Assembly (NCBI GenBank): GCA_029959905.1
Contig: JASCNZ010000020.1
Coordinates: 1 to 47,128, forward strand
DNA: 47,128 nucleotides
Direction: 5' to 3'
Origin: Microbacteriaceae bacterium PS02344
Lineage (GTDB): Bacteria; Actinomycetota; Actinomycetes; Actinomycetales; Microbacteriaceae
The notes beneath the pieces are model-generated. The model had not been told where the DNA came from. It made no database searches and was given only the letters and a program-made list of their open reading frames with translations. Position 1 is the first letter of the stretch. Every line of letters begins with the position of its first letter. The position numbers and the translations under genes are program-made. Below, one piece after another: positions 6,312 through 19,192 of this stretch.

Positions 6312-9300
6312 GTGACTGTTCCGGGGATTCTGCGCGCCTTGGAAGAGGCGTCTCTGTACCGCGATGCGCTGGGCTGGGCGCACACCGACGCCGATCTGGG
6401 CATGGTCGACGGGCTCGACGCCCCGACGCTCGCCGGTCTCCTCGAGAAGAGGCATGCGGCCGGGCATCCGCGCGCCCTCCTCGCGGTCGTCCCCACGGGG
6501 CGCCGCGCCGAGAGCCTCGGTCAAGCGCTGCACGCCTACATCCCCGACGCCGAGGTGCTCACCTTCCCCGCGTGGGAGACGCTGCCCCACGAGCGGCTCA
6601 GCCCGAGCCCCGACACCGTCGGCGTCCGGCTGCAGACCCTCCGCCGCATCCGGGAGTGGTCGGGCGAGCATCCTCTGGTCGTCGTCGCGTCGGTGCGGGC
6701 CGCGCTGCAGCCGATCGCCGGCAACCTCGGCGAGATCGATCCGCTCGAACTCGCCGTCGGAGGCCGAGGGCACGAGCTCGACGCCGTCGCCGCCCTGCTC
6801 GTCGAGCGCGCCTACTCACGGGTCGACATGGTGTCGCGCCGCGGTGAGTTCGCCGTGCGCGGTGGCATCCTCGACGTCTTCCCGCCCACCTCCGATCACC
6901 CGTTCCGCGTCGAGTTCTTCGGCGACGAGGTCGATCAGATCCGGGCGTTCTCCGTCGCCGATCAGCGCTCGCTGCCCGGCGACATCCCGTCGGTCGACCT
7001 GCCGCCCAGCCGTGAGCTGCTGCTCACCGACGAGGTGCGCGACCGTGCGCGGGCTCTCATCGGCCAGTTCCCCGCGATCGCCGGGATGCTCGAGAAGATG
7101 GCCGAAGGCATCCCCGTCGAGGGCATGGAATCGCTGCTGCCGGCCGTCTCCGGACCGCTCGTCACGCTCGCCGAGTACCTCCCCGCGGGGAGCGCCACCG
7201 CCGTCGTCGACCCCGAGCGATCGAGCGCCCGCGCCATCACTCTCGGTGAGACGAACCGCGAGTTCCTCGACGCCGCGTGGAGCGCCGCGACGTCGGGAGC
7301 ATCCGCCCCGATCGATCTCGGTGCGGGCGACTTCCTGACGATCGCCCGGCTGCGCGAGGTCGTGCGCGACCGCGGAGGCGTGTGGTGGCGGCTGAGCCCG
7401 TTCGGCGCCGGTCTCGGGGAGGACGACGCCGAGGCCGCCAACCTCGATGCGGCCGTCATCCCGTCGTTCCACGGCAACGTCGACGGCGCCATCTCGTTCG
7501 TCGGCCAGCGGGTGTCGGAGGGCTGGCGCGTCGTCGTGCTGGCGGCGGGCTCCGGCCTCGTCGACCGTGCACGAGATGTGCTCGCCGACCGCGGCATCGC
7601 CGCCCGGGTGCTGCCCGAACTGAACGACGCCCCCGAGCCGGGCATCGCCACGCTCGTCACGGGATCGGTCGAGGCCGGGTTCCAGATCGCCGAGGCGAAG
7701 CTCGCCGTCCTCACCGACAACGAGTTCTACGGGCGCACGATCGGCGGCGACCAGCGGGTGGTCAAGAAGCTCGCGTCGCGACGCAAGAACGTCGTCGATC
7801 CGCTGCAGCTCAAGCCGGGTGACTTCGTCGTGCACAACACGCACGGCATCGGGCGATTCGTCGAGATGACGAAGCGCGAGGTGTCGACCGGCGGTCGCAA
7901 CGCCACGAAGTCGACCCGCGACTACCTCGTGCTCGAATACGCCCCGTCGAAGCGCGGCTATCCCGGCGACAAGCTGTTCGTACCCACCGACCAGCTCGAC
8001 CTGCTGTCGAAGTACGTCGGCGGCGAAGGGCCGACGCTGTCGAAGATGGGCGGCAGCGACTGGGCGCAGGCGAAGGGCAAGGCGCGCAAGGCCGTTCGCG
8101 ACATCGCCGTCGAGCTCGTCAAGCTCTACTCGGCCCGTATGAGCGCGAAAGGCCACGCGTTCGGCCCCGACACCCCATGGCAGCGCGAGCTGGAAGAGGC
8201 GTTCCCGTTCGCCGAGACCGCCGACCAGCTGCAGACGATCGACGAGATCAAAGCCGACATGGAGCGGCCGATCCCGATGGACCGGCTGCTGTCGGGCGAT
8301 GTGGGCTTCGGCAAGACCGAGGTGGCCGTGCGCGCCGCGTTCAAGGCGATTCAAGACGGCAAGCAGGTCGCGATGCTCGTGCCGACGACCCTGCTCGTCA
8401 AGCAGCACCTCGAGACGTTCACGGAGCGCTTCGCCGGGTTCCCGGTGAAGGTGCGACCGCTCTCGCGCTTCCAGTCCGACAAGGAGGCGAAGCTCACGCT
8501 GCAGGGACTTCTCGACGGCACCGTCGACATGGTCATCGGCACGCACCGCATCCTCACTGATCAGGTCATGTTCAAGGACCTCGGTCTCCTCATCATCGAC
8601 GAGGAGCAGCGCTTCGGCGTGGAGCACAAGGATGCGCTGAAGAAGCTCAAGACGAACGTCGACATCCTCGCCATGAGTGCCACGCCCATCCCACGCACGC
8701 TCGAGATGGCGGTCACCGGCATCCGCGAGATGTCGACCCTGGCGACCCCGCCCGAGGACCGGCATCCGATCCTCTCGTTCGTCGGCCCGCGCAGCGACAA
8801 GCAGATCGCCGCCGCCATCCGCCGTGAGATCCTTCGCGAGGGTCAGGTGTTCTTCGTGCACAACCGCGTGCAGTCGATCCAGCGTGTCGCCGCTCAGCTC
8901 GCCGAGCTCGTGCCCGAGGCGCGCATCGCGGTCGCACACGGGCAGATGGGCGAGCACGCGCTGGAGCAGGTCGTCGACGACTTCTGGGAGCGCAAGTTCG
9001 ACGTGCTCGTGTCGACCACGATCATCGAGACGGGTCTCGACATCTCGAACGCGAACACGATCATCATCGACCGCGCCGACAAGTACGGCCTCAGCCAGCT
9101 GCACCAGCTGCGCGGGCGCGTGGGCCGTGGCCGCGAGCGCGCGTACGCGTACTTCCTCTACGACGACCTCAAGCCGTTGAGCGAGACCGCCGCCGACCGC
9201 TTGCAGACCATCGCCGTGAACAACGACCTGGGGTCGGGCATGCAGGTCGCCCTCAAGGACCTCGAGCTGCGCGGCGCCGGCAACCTGCTCGGCGGCGAGC

Positions 9301-9893
9301 AGGCCGGGCACATCGCGGGCGTGGGGTTCGACCTGTATCTGCGCATGATCGGCGAGGCCGTCGCGACGTTCCGCGGAGAGGAAGTCGACGCGGGACAGGA
9401 GCTGCGGCTCGAGCTGCCGCTCGACGCGCGCATCCCCGAGCACTACATCGACAGCGAGCGGCTGCGCCTCGAGGCGTACCAGAAGCTGTCGGCCGCCTCG
9501 GTCGCGACCGCGAAGGACGAGGCGATCGATCTCGTCATCGATGAGCTGACCGACCGCTACGGCACCCCACCCGAAGAGGTCGAGGGGCTGATCGCGATCG
9601 CGCGCCTGCGCCGTCGCGCGGCCCGCGCGGGTCTCGCCGACGTCGTCGTCATGGGGTCGAACCTGCGGATCGCCCCCGCGCGTCTCGAGGACTCGATCAA
9701 GGTGCGTCTGCAGCGGCTCTACCCGAAGGCGAAGCTGGTGGCCGGGGGCGAGGCGCTCGTCGTGCCGATGCCCACCGTCCCGGCCGCGGTCGGTGTGGGG
9801 CTCGAACCGCTGCCCGACGCCGAGCTGCTCGCCTGGGTCGAGCAGCTGTTCACCGCGATCTTCCCCGAGCCCGTTCCGGTCGTCGCGGAGTGA
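6312..9893 (+). CDS. mfd: Transcription-repair coupling factor Mfd
   Basis: Full-length Mfd, 1193 aa. The N-terminal third is UvrB-like (FPAWETLPHERLSPSPDTVGVR; RRGEFAVRGGILDVFPP, near residue 180). It is followed by the RNA-polymerase-interacting CarD-like domain (KPGDFVVHNTHGIGRFV, near residue 505) and the translocase: Walker A SGDVGFGKTEVA (near 660), IIDEEQRFGV (near 763), motif III MSATPIPRTL, VSTTIIETGLDI and QLRGRVGRG, then the C-terminal TRCF domain. It dislodges RNA polymerase stalled at DNA lesions and recruits UvrA. The start is GTG directly after a TAGGCT box, so translation is probably leaderless. A long antisense reading frame across it is a codon-bias shadow. Confidence 0.97.
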   Translation: MTVPGILRALEEASLYRDALGWAHTDADLGMVDGLDAPTLAGLLEKRHAAGHPRALLAVVPTGRRAESLGQALHAYIPDAEVLTFPAWETLPHERLSPSPDTVGVRLQTLRRIREWSGEHPLVVVASVRAALQPIAGNLGEIDPLELAVGGRGHELDAVAALLVERAYSRVDMVSRRGEFAVRGGILDVFPPTSDHPFRVEFFGDEVDQIRAFSVADQRSLPGDIPSVDLPPSRELLLTDEVRDRARALIGQFPAIAGMLEKMAEGIPVEGMESLLPAVSGPLVTLAEYLPAGSATAVVDPERSSARAITLGETNREFLDAAWSAATSGASAPIDLGAGDFLTIARLREVVRDRGGVWWRLSPFGAGLGEDDAEAANLDAAVIPSFHGNVDGAISFVGQRVSEGWRVVVLAAGSGLVDRARDVLADRGIAARVLPELNDAPEPGIATLVTGSVEAGFQIAEAKLAVLTDNEFYGRTIGGDQRVVKKLASRRKNVVDPLQLKPGDFVVHNTHGIGRFVEMTKREVSTGGRNATKSTRDYLVLEYAPSKRGYPGDKLFVPTDQLDLLSKYVGGEGPTLSKMGGSDWAQAKGKARKAVRDIAVELVKLYSARMSAKGHAFGPDTPWQRELEEAFPFAETADQLQTIDEIKADMERPIPMDRLLSGDVGFGKTEVAVRAAFKAIQDGKQVAMLVPTTLLVKQHLETFTERFAGFPVKVRPLSRFQSDKEAKLTLQGLLDGTVDMVIGTHRILTDQVMFKDLGLLIIDEEQRFGVEHKDALKKLKTNVDILAMSATPIPRTLEMAVTGIREMSTLATPPEDRHPILSFVGPRSDKQIAAAIRREILREGQVFFVHNRVQSIQRVAAQLAELVPEARIAVAHGQMGEHALEQVVDDFWERKFDVLVSTTIIETGLDISNANTIIIDRADKYGLSQLHQLRGRVGRGRERAYAYFLYDDLKPLSETAADRLQTIAVNNDLGSGMQVALKDLELRGAGNLLGGEQAGHIAGVGFDLYLRMIGEAVATFRGEEVDAGQELRLELPLDARIPEHYIDSERLRLEAYQKLSAASVATAKDEAIDLVIDELTDRYGTPPEEVEGLIAIARLRRRAARAGLADVVVMGSNLRIAPARLEDSIKVRLQRLYPKAKLVAGGEALVVPMPTVPAAVGVGLEPLPDAELLAWVEQLFTAIFPEPVPVVAE

Positions 9894-9967
9894 ACCGCAT
9901 CGGTCCGTCCCGGTAGCGGCCGGATCGGATGCCGTCAACCCGGGTGCGGGGCGGACGGGAGCGGGGG

Positions 9968-10141
9968 ATGCTGGGGGACATGTGGATCCTCCTCATCATC
10001 CTGCTCATCGTCTGGGCCGGCCTCGCCGTCTTCGGCTTCGTGGTCAAGGGCCTGATCTGGCTCGCCGTGCTGGGGATCGTTCTGTTCCTCGCGACCCTGG
10101 TGATCGGGTGGTTGCGCCGGACCGCGCAGAACAAGGATTGA
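9968..10141 (+). CDS. Small hydrophobic membrane protein
   Basis: 57 aa with two closely spaced hydrophobic segments (about residues 5-27 and 29-47) and a basic tail ending RRTAQNKD. It resembles the short 'hydrophobic protein' family common in actinobacteria (a glycine/phenylalanine hinge between two leucine/isoleucine/valine runs), whose function is unknown to me. ATG 9968 has GGGAG 6 nt upstream; an internal ATG at 9980 would remove four residues. It is 74 nt after mfd, so it may share that transcript, and a strong hairpin follows it. Confidence 0.7.
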   Translation: MLGDMWILLIILLIVWAGLAVFGFVVKGLIWLAVLGIVLFLATLVIGWLRRTAQNKD

Positions 10142-10182
10142 GCTCGAGACTCCCGGAGACGCGATAGCGGACTCGGTGACGG

Positions 10183-10220
10183 ACGAGGGGCGTCCTCCAG
10201 TGACGGAGGGCGCCCCTCGT
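10183..10220 (+). terminator. Hairpin terminator after the small membrane protein
   Basis: ACGAGGGGCGTCCTCC (10183-10198) pairs with GGAGGGCGCCCCTCGT (10205-10220): 16 bp with one G-T wobble and a 6-nt loop. No U-tract of note follows, as is usual in this genus. Confidence 0.75.
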
Positions 10221-10321
10221 GGCGTTTGCGGCCCTCGATTGCCGTCACGTCGAGCGTCGGAGGGCCGGCCGCGGTCGGTATCCCTTCCCGACCATCGTCG
10301 GCGCACGATTGACTGGATCGC

Positions 10322-10621
10322 ATGGAAGATCGAGAGCTGAGCCAGGCGATCGTCGCGTTCCTCGGGGACGGGCGCACCGCTGTCCCGGCGAACGACGAGG
10401 CAGCCGTCGTCGCCTGCGCAGGGGAAACGGATCCGACCGTGCTGCTGGGAAAGGTGAGGGCGATCGTCGGTGAGTGCCTGAGCGTTCCCATCGAGTGGTC
10501 GGGCATCAGTCTCGGCGAGGGCGGAGACCTCGCTCGAAGGGCGATGTCTCGTCGACATCCCGAGTTGACCGCCGAGGCGCTCGACGAGTTGCGGTGGATG
10601 TTCACCTACAACTGGAGGTGA
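10322..10621 (+). CDS. Hypothetical protein, 99 aa
   Basis: I do not recognise this protein. It is a 99-aa soluble, mildly acidic protein with no signal or membrane segment. It begins MEDRELSQAIVAFLG and ends with a helix-rich stretch (LTAEALDELRWMFTYNWR) whose aromatic C-terminus suggests a folded small domain. The reading frame has normal G/C third positions, starts after a strong terminator and stops 20 nt before another, so it looks like an independent one-gene unit. I see no good ribosome-binding site, so the ATG at 10322 is tentative. Confidence 0.6.
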   Translation: MEDRELSQAIVAFLGDGRTAVPANDEAAVVACAGETDPTVLLGKVRAIVGECLSVPIEWSGISLGEGGDLARRAMSRRHPELTAEALDELRWMFTYNWR

Positions 10622-10641
10622 CCGGGCGCCGCGATCGGAAG

Positions 10642-10671
10642 GGCCGCCTCCCACCGATCGGGGAGGCGGCC
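10642..10671. terminator. Bidirectional hairpin terminator
   Basis: GGCCGCCTCCC (10642-10652) and GGGAGGCGGCC (10661-10671) form a perfect 11-bp stem with an 8-nt loop. It sits between the plus-strand hypothetical gene and the end of the minus-strand gdhA, and could serve both. Confidence 0.75.
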
Positions 10672-10738
10672 TGTCGTCGAGCCGCAGCGGATCGCACGAC
10701 ATCGGGATCGTCGTCGTGCAGGGCGCGTTGCGCAGCGG

Positions 10739-12187
<1,449 letters not shown>

Positions 12188-12189
12188 TC

Positions 12190-12195
12190 ACTCTA
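12190..12195 (-). promoter_or_regulatory. Candidate -10 box for gdhA
   Basis: Minus-strand TAGAGT. It would start transcription near 12183, about 74 nt before the gdhA GTG. No clear -35 was seen. Confidence 0.35.
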
Positions 12196-12258
12196 GCGGC
12201 CGGGTTCGCGCCGCCCGGGCCGAGTGTGGACCCCGGTCGGCGCCGGAGCCGGACGTGT

Positions 12259-14949
<2,691 letters not shown>

Positions 14950-14955
14950 CCGTCG

Positions 14956-14961
14956 AGAGTA
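14956..14961 (-). promoter_or_regulatory. Leaderless -10 box of ppc
   Basis: Minus-strand TACTCT, 6 nt, then GTG. This decides the ppc start codon. Confidence 0.5.
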
Positions 14962-15024
14962 TCCCGCTCGGCGGGGGTGCTCCGAACGCATGACGACGCA
15001 CGACGGCGCGTGCACCGACGCGCC

Positions 15025-15030
15025 TACCAT
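15025..15030 (+). promoter_or_regulatory. Leaderless -10 box of nhaA
   Basis: TACCAT followed by 7 nt and ATG 15038. Confidence 0.45.
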
Positions 15031-15037
15031 GAGAGCG

Positions 15038-16246
15038 ATGCGCATCTCGACGAATCCCCTCCGCGGCCAGCAGTTCCCGGCGGTGCTGCTGCTCCTGGCC
15101 GCGGCCCTCGGGCTGCTGCTGGCGAACCTGCCGACGCACGACGCGATCGCCGCCGCCCTCGATGTGCACCTGGCGATCCCCGGCACGGGGCTCGATCTCT
15201 CGATCGAGCACTGGGTGTCTGACGGTCTGCTCGCCGTGTTCTTCTTCGTGGTCGCGATCGAGCTGCGTCACGAGCTCACGCACGGTGAACTCGATTCGTT
15301 CCGCAAGGCCGTGCAGCCGGCGATCGCCGCGGCGGGCGGCGTGCTCGTGCCGATCGTCGTGTACCTGCTCATCGCCGGTCGAGGCGAGACCGCTTCCGGG
15401 TGGCCGATCCCGACGGCCACCGACATCGCCTTCGCCCTGGGCGTGCTCGCGATGTTCGGGCGGGGGCTCCCGTCGGCCGTCCGCGTCTTCCTCCTCGCCC
15501 TCGCGATCCTCGACGACATCATCGGCATCGTCTTCATCGCCGTGCTCTTCGCCGGCGAACTGCAGTGGGGGATGCTCGCCGGCGCCGTCGTCGCGGTCGC
15601 TCTGTTCTGGTTCCTCTCGCGACGCCTGGGCGCCCGCGGCCACCTCGCGATCGCGGTTGCCATGGTCGTCGTCGGCGCGGCGTGCTGGGGTCTCGTCGCC
15701 CTGTCCGGCATCCATGCCACGATCGCCGGTGTGGCGCTCGGCCTCGTGATGGCGCCGACGCCGGCCGAGCGGTCGCGGCACGCTCTGGAGCCGGTGGTGA
15801 ACGGGGGCATCCTCCCGCTGTTCGCCTTCGTGGCCGCGTTCGTCGTCATCCCCGCGGTCTCGCCGACCGCACTCTCACCGGCCTTCTGGGGCATCGTGGT
15901 CGCACTGCCGGTGGGCAAGATCATCGGCATCTCCCTCTTCGGGTGGCTCGCCCTGCGCATCCGACCCCGGGGCACCGCCCCTGCGATGCCGTTCGCCGAC
16001 CTGCTCGCTGCCGGCGCGCTCGGCGGCATCGGGTTCACCGTCTCGCTGCTGCTCGCGAACCTCGCGTTCGCCGACACCGCGGCCTTGCGCGACCAGGCCA
16101 TCCTCGGCGTGCTCGTCGGCTCGCTCGTCTCGCTCGTGGTCGCCGGTGCCGTGGTGTCGTCACGTGCGCGGGCGTACCGCCGACGCGCAGGATCCGTACC
16201 CGCCGACCCCGCCCTCCGCCCTTCCCCCTCCGAGGAGCCCGCATGA
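15038..16246 (+). CDS. nhaA: Na+/H+ antiporter NhaA
   Basis: Inner-membrane sodium/proton antiporter, 402 aa (E. coli NhaA 388), with about 11-12 hydrophobic segments. The ion-binding region is clear: PTATDIAFALGVL (near residue 130) and LALAILDDIIGIVF with the paired aspartates (near 160). The C-terminal half has GGIGFTVSLLLANLAF. It exports Na+ in exchange for H+ for pH and salt homeostasis. The start at 15038 follows a TACCAT box by 7 nt; an ATG at 15029 overlaps that box and is less likely. It overlaps mazG by 4 nt (ATGA), so the two are translationally coupled. Confidence 0.93.
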   Translation: MRISTNPLRGQQFPAVLLLLAAALGLLLANLPTHDAIAAALDVHLAIPGTGLDLSIEHWVSDGLLAVFFFVVAIELRHELTHGELDSFRKAVQPAIAAAGGVLVPIVVYLLIAGRGETASGWPIPTATDIAFALGVLAMFGRGLPSAVRVFLLALAILDDIIGIVFIAVLFAGELQWGMLAGAVVAVALFWFLSRRLGARGHLAIAVAMVVVGAACWGLVALSGIHATIAGVALGLVMAPTPAERSRHALEPVVNGGILPLFAFVAAFVVIPAVSPTALSPAFWGIVVALPVGKIIGISLFGWLALRIRPRGTAPAMPFADLLAAGALGGIGFTVSLLLANLAFADTAALRDQAILGVLVGSLVSLVVAGAVVSSRARAYRRRAGSVPADPALRPSPSEEPA

Positions 16247-16935
16247 GCATCCCTCCCGAGCGCATCGAGCCGCCGGCGTCGTCCGTCCCCTCCGAGGTCG
16301 ATCCGCACACGATCGACGATCCGCTGCGCGCCGCCGCCGAGACGATGCGCCAGGTGCGGGAGCGCTGCGTGTGGTCTCAGCGCATCACCCATCGAGATCT
16401 CGTGCCGTACCTCATCGAGGAGTCCCACGAGGTCATCGATGCGGTCGAGGCGGGAACGCGAGCCGACCTGCGCGAGGAGCTGGGCGATCTGCTCTGGCAG
16501 GTGCTGTTCCACGCGGCGATCGCCGCGCAGGACCCGGAAGACCCGTTCGACATCGACGACGTCGCGGCGACCCTCACCGAGAAGATGGTGCGACGGCATC
16601 CGCACGTGTTCGCGGGGGAGACCGCCGCCACGCCCGAGGAGGTGCTCGTGCACTGGAACGCGGCGAAAGCGGCCGAGAAGCGCGCGCGCACGAGTGCGCT
16701 CGACGGCATCCCGCGGGGCATGCCCGCGCTCGCCCTCGCGCAGAAGGTCGCCGGCCGCGCCGCCGGGGTCGGGGTGGCGACCCCGGCCGCGATGGGGCCG
16801 AGGTCCGAGGAGGAGCTCGGTGACGCCCTTCTCGCCCTGGTCGGCCGCGCCCGCGCGGAGGGGTGGGACGCGGAGCGCGCACTCCGCACGCGACTCCGGC
16901 TGCTCGAGGCGGAGGTGCGCGCCGCCGAGGGCTGA
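16243..16935 (+). CDS. mazG: MazG nucleotide pyrophosphohydrolase
   Basis: All-alpha NTP pyrophosphohydrolase of 230 aa. The Mg-binding EExxE...ExxD signature is visible as EESHEVIDAVEAG...LREELGDLLWQVLFH (near residues 58-86), followed by MVRRHPHVFAGE. MazG hydrolyses (d)NTPs to monophosphates, clearing aberrant nucleotides and in some bacteria lowering ppGpp. The ATG overlaps the stop of nhaA (ATGA), with GAGGAG 5 nt upstream. There is one MazG domain plus a C-terminal helical remnant, so the protein is slightly shorter than the 263-aa two-domain E. coli protein. hisS follows after 40 nt with its own promoter. Confidence 0.92.
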   Translation: MSIPPERIEPPASSVPSEVDPHTIDDPLRAAAETMRQVRERCVWSQRITHRDLVPYLIEESHEVIDAVEAGTRADLREELGDLLWQVLFHAAIAAQDPEDPFDIDDVAATLTEKMVRRHPHVFAGETAATPEEVLVHWNAAKAAEKRARTSALDGIPRGMPALALAQKVAGRAAGVGVATPAAMGPRSEEELGDALLALVGRARAEGWDAERALRTRLRLLEAEVRAAEG

Positions 16936-16963
16936 CCTGCACGGGGCCACGCGGCCGACCTGG

Positions 16964-16969
16964 GAAGAT
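16964..16969 (+). promoter_or_regulatory. Leaderless -10 box of hisS
   Basis: GAAGAT, 6 nt, GTG. It supports GTG 16976 over GTG 16985. Confidence 0.4.
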
Positions 16970-16975
16970 GGAGGG

Positions 16976-18253
16976 GTGGCTACCGTGAACCCGCCGCGCG
17001 GAATGCGCGACATCCTCCCCGCCGACAAGGCCCGCCGTGAGCGCGTGCTCTCCGTCATCCGCGACCGCTACCGCGCGCACGGCTTCGACGAGATCGAGAC
17101 GCCGGTGCTCGAGGAGTACGCGCGTCTGCACGCCGGGATCGGCGGCGACAACGAGAAGCTGGCTTACAACGTGCTGCGCCGCGGACTCGACGCCGATGCC
17201 ATCCGCGAGGCCGCCGACGACCCGGCCGCGCTGTCCGACCTCGGCTTGCGCTACGACCTCACCGTGCCCCTGGCCCGCTTCTACGCGAGCAACCGCGCGC
17301 AGCTGCCGACGGTCTTCCGTGCGATCCAGATCGGTGCCGTCTGGCGGGCCGAGCGGCCGCAGAAGGGGCGATACCGCCAGTTCGTGCAGTGCGACATCGA
17401 CATCATGGGCGACGACTCGTCGCGCGCCGAGGCCGAGCTGCTGGTGGCCTCGCTCGACGCCGTCGACGCGCTCGGGCTCGACGACGTGACGGTGCGCATC
17501 AACGACCGTCGCGTGCTGGACTGGATGCTCGGCAGCTTCGGATTCTCCGATGAGGAGCGCCCCGGCGTTCTCATCACGATCGACAAGCTCGACAAGATCG
17601 GCCCGGACGGCGTCGTCGCCGAGCTGCGCGACCGGTCTGCGACACCGGCCGCCGTCGACGCCTTCGAGGCGTTCCTTCGTCGCGATGCATCCACCGACGC
17701 GCTGCCGTTCGGTGAGGAGCAGGTGCGTTCGGCCCTCCCCGACGGCGCACCGGATGACATCGTCGCGCACCTCGTCGGCATCGGTGCGGCCGTCGCGGTG
17801 GGCCGCGGCTCCGAGGCGGTGCCGCTCGAGTTCGATCCGTTCCTCGTGCGCGGGATGGGGTACTACACCGGCACGATCTTCGAGCTCGCCCACCCCTCGG
17901 TCGGTTACTCGCTGGGTGGCGGGGGGCGGTACGACGGCATGATCGGGCGGTTCCTCGGTCAGCAGGTGCCGGCGGTCGGGTTCTCGCTCGGTTTCGAGCG
18001 GTTGGTCGACCTGGTCACCGCGGGCGACGACGAGGGCGCCGAGGCGGTCGTTCTCGTGCACGATGCCGATGTGCCCGTCGACGAACTGCTCGCGCACAAG
18101 ACCGCTCTCATCGCGGGTGGGTCGCGGGTGCGGCTTGAACGACGCACCAAGAACCTGAAGGCGCTGCTCGAGCGGGCGACCGCCGACGGGTTCACCTCGT
18201 TCGCGACGGTCTCGGCCGGTGCCACCGAGCTGGAGCGCAAGCCGCTGTCCTGA
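16976..18253 (+). CDS. hisS: Histidyl-tRNA synthetase
   Basis: Class II aminoacyl-tRNA synthetase charging tRNA-His, 425 aa. It begins NPPRGMRDILP (motif 1 region) and contains DLTVPLARF, the motif 2 stretch IGAVWRAERPQKGRYRQFVQCDIDIMG (near residue 120), histidine motif A RGMGYYTGTIFE and the motif 3 region GGGGRYDGMIGRFLG. The C-terminal anticodon-binding domain is short but present. GTG 16976 sits 6 nt after a GAAGAT box (leaderless reading); GTG 16985 is an alternative with GGAGGGG 8 nt upstream. Confidence 0.96.
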   Translation: MATVNPPRGMRDILPADKARRERVLSVIRDRYRAHGFDEIETPVLEEYARLHAGIGGDNEKLAYNVLRRGLDADAIREAADDPAALSDLGLRYDLTVPLARFYASNRAQLPTVFRAIQIGAVWRAERPQKGRYRQFVQCDIDIMGDDSSRAEAELLVASLDAVDALGLDDVTVRINDRRVLDWMLGSFGFSDEERPGVLITIDKLDKIGPDGVVAELRDRSATPAAVDAFEAFLRRDASTDALPFGEEQVRSALPDGAPDDIVAHLVGIGAAVAVGRGSEAVPLEFDPFLVRGMGYYTGTIFELAHPSVGYSLGGGGRYDGMIGRFLGQQVPAVGFSLGFERLVDLVTAGDDEGAEAVVLVHDADVPVDELLAHKTALIAGGSRVRLERRTKNLKALLERATADGFTSFATVSAGATELERKPLS

Positions 18254-18340
18254 GCCGACGCGTCCTCCGGCGCGAGGTGAGCGTGCCGCCCTCCGGTGCA
18301 CGTTCACGTCGCGTTCACGTCGGAGCGCTCGAATCGAGGC

Positions 18341-19192
18341 ATGCGTGGCTCGCGGATCTCGCTCCTCGTCGGTATCCCGGTCGCTGGGGGTGCCGCCGTA
18401 TGGGCGCTCCGTGCGGTGCTGGCGCGCCAGGCGGCGATCGCCCGGCAGCGCATCGGCAAGCCGCTGGGGGAGCAGTCGATCGACGCCGACCGCGTCTGGC
18501 GGCGATCGCAGGCCGGAGACCCGGTCGACCTCGTTCTTCTCGGTGACTCGCTCGCGGCGGGCCTCGGGGCGGCGCGCCGCAAGGAGACCCTGGGCGGGCG
18601 GATCGCCAAGGGCACGGCGCTGCGCACCGGGCGTCCGGTGCGGCTGCGCACGGTCGCGGTGGTCGGATCGGAGTCGCCGGACCTCGATGCGCAGCTGCGG
18701 CGCCTGCCTGCGGAGTATCGCCCCGACGTCGCGGTGATCGTCGTGGGCGGTAACGACGTCACGCATCGGTTGCCGGTGACGACGTCGGTGCGGCACCTCG
18801 ATTCCGCGATCCGTGATCTCCGCTCGCGCGGTGCGGAGGTGGTGGTCGGCACCTGCCCCGATCTCGGTGCGCTCCGGCCCGTGCCGCAGCCGCTGCGGCG
18901 GATCGTCTCGGGACTCTCGCGCCGACTCGCCGACGCGCAGCGCGTCGCGGCGATCTCGGCGGGTGCCGCGCCCGTCGACCTTCGACGCACGGTGGGCCCG
19001 ATGTTCTCCGACGAGCCCGACCGCATGTTCAGTCGCGACCGGTTCCACCCCAGCGCGCTCGGTTACCGCCGCACGGCCGAGGCGCTGCTCCCGGCGGTCT
19101 GCGCTGCCGTGACCGGTGCGAGCGACCGGTGGGACGCTCAGCCCGAGACGGGGGAGCGACCGCGTCGCGATCGCCGCAGCACCAGCCGGTAG
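18341..19192 (+). CDS. SGNH/GDSL-family hydrolase, membrane anchored
   Basis: Esterase/lipase-like hydrolase of 283 aa. An N-terminal hydrophobic segment (residues 6-24) without a lipobox should act as a signal anchor or uncleaved signal. The SGNH blocks are intact: LLGDSLAAGLG (nucleophile Ser near residue 70), a central Gly (block II), VVGGNDVTH (Asn oxyanion) and DRFHPSALGYRRTAE (Asp-x-x-His). The substrate is unknown; members deacylate lipids, sugars or peptidoglycan. The start is ATG 18341; upstream is a duplicated GTTCACGTC (18304-18323). The last 55 nt overlap the tail of the convergent permease gene. Confidence 0.88.
   Translation: MRGSRISLLVGIPVAGGAAVWALRAVLARQAAIARQRIGKPLGEQSIDADRVWRRSQAGDPVDLVLLGDSLAAGLGAARRKETLGGRIAKGTALRTGRPVRLRTVAVVGSESPDLDAQLRRLPAEYRPDVAVIVVGGNDVTHRLPVTTSVRHLDSAIRDLRSRGAEVVVGTCPDLGALRPVPQPLRRIVSGLSRRLADAQRVAAISAGAAPVDLRRTVGPMFSDEPDRMFSRDRFHPSALGYRRTAEALLPAVCAAVTGASDRWDAQPETGERPRRDRRSTSR

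Noticed and set aside
6816..9938. About 1040-codon antisense open frame across mfd
   Set aside because: Same GC-shadow effect; mfd on the plus strand has all family motifs.
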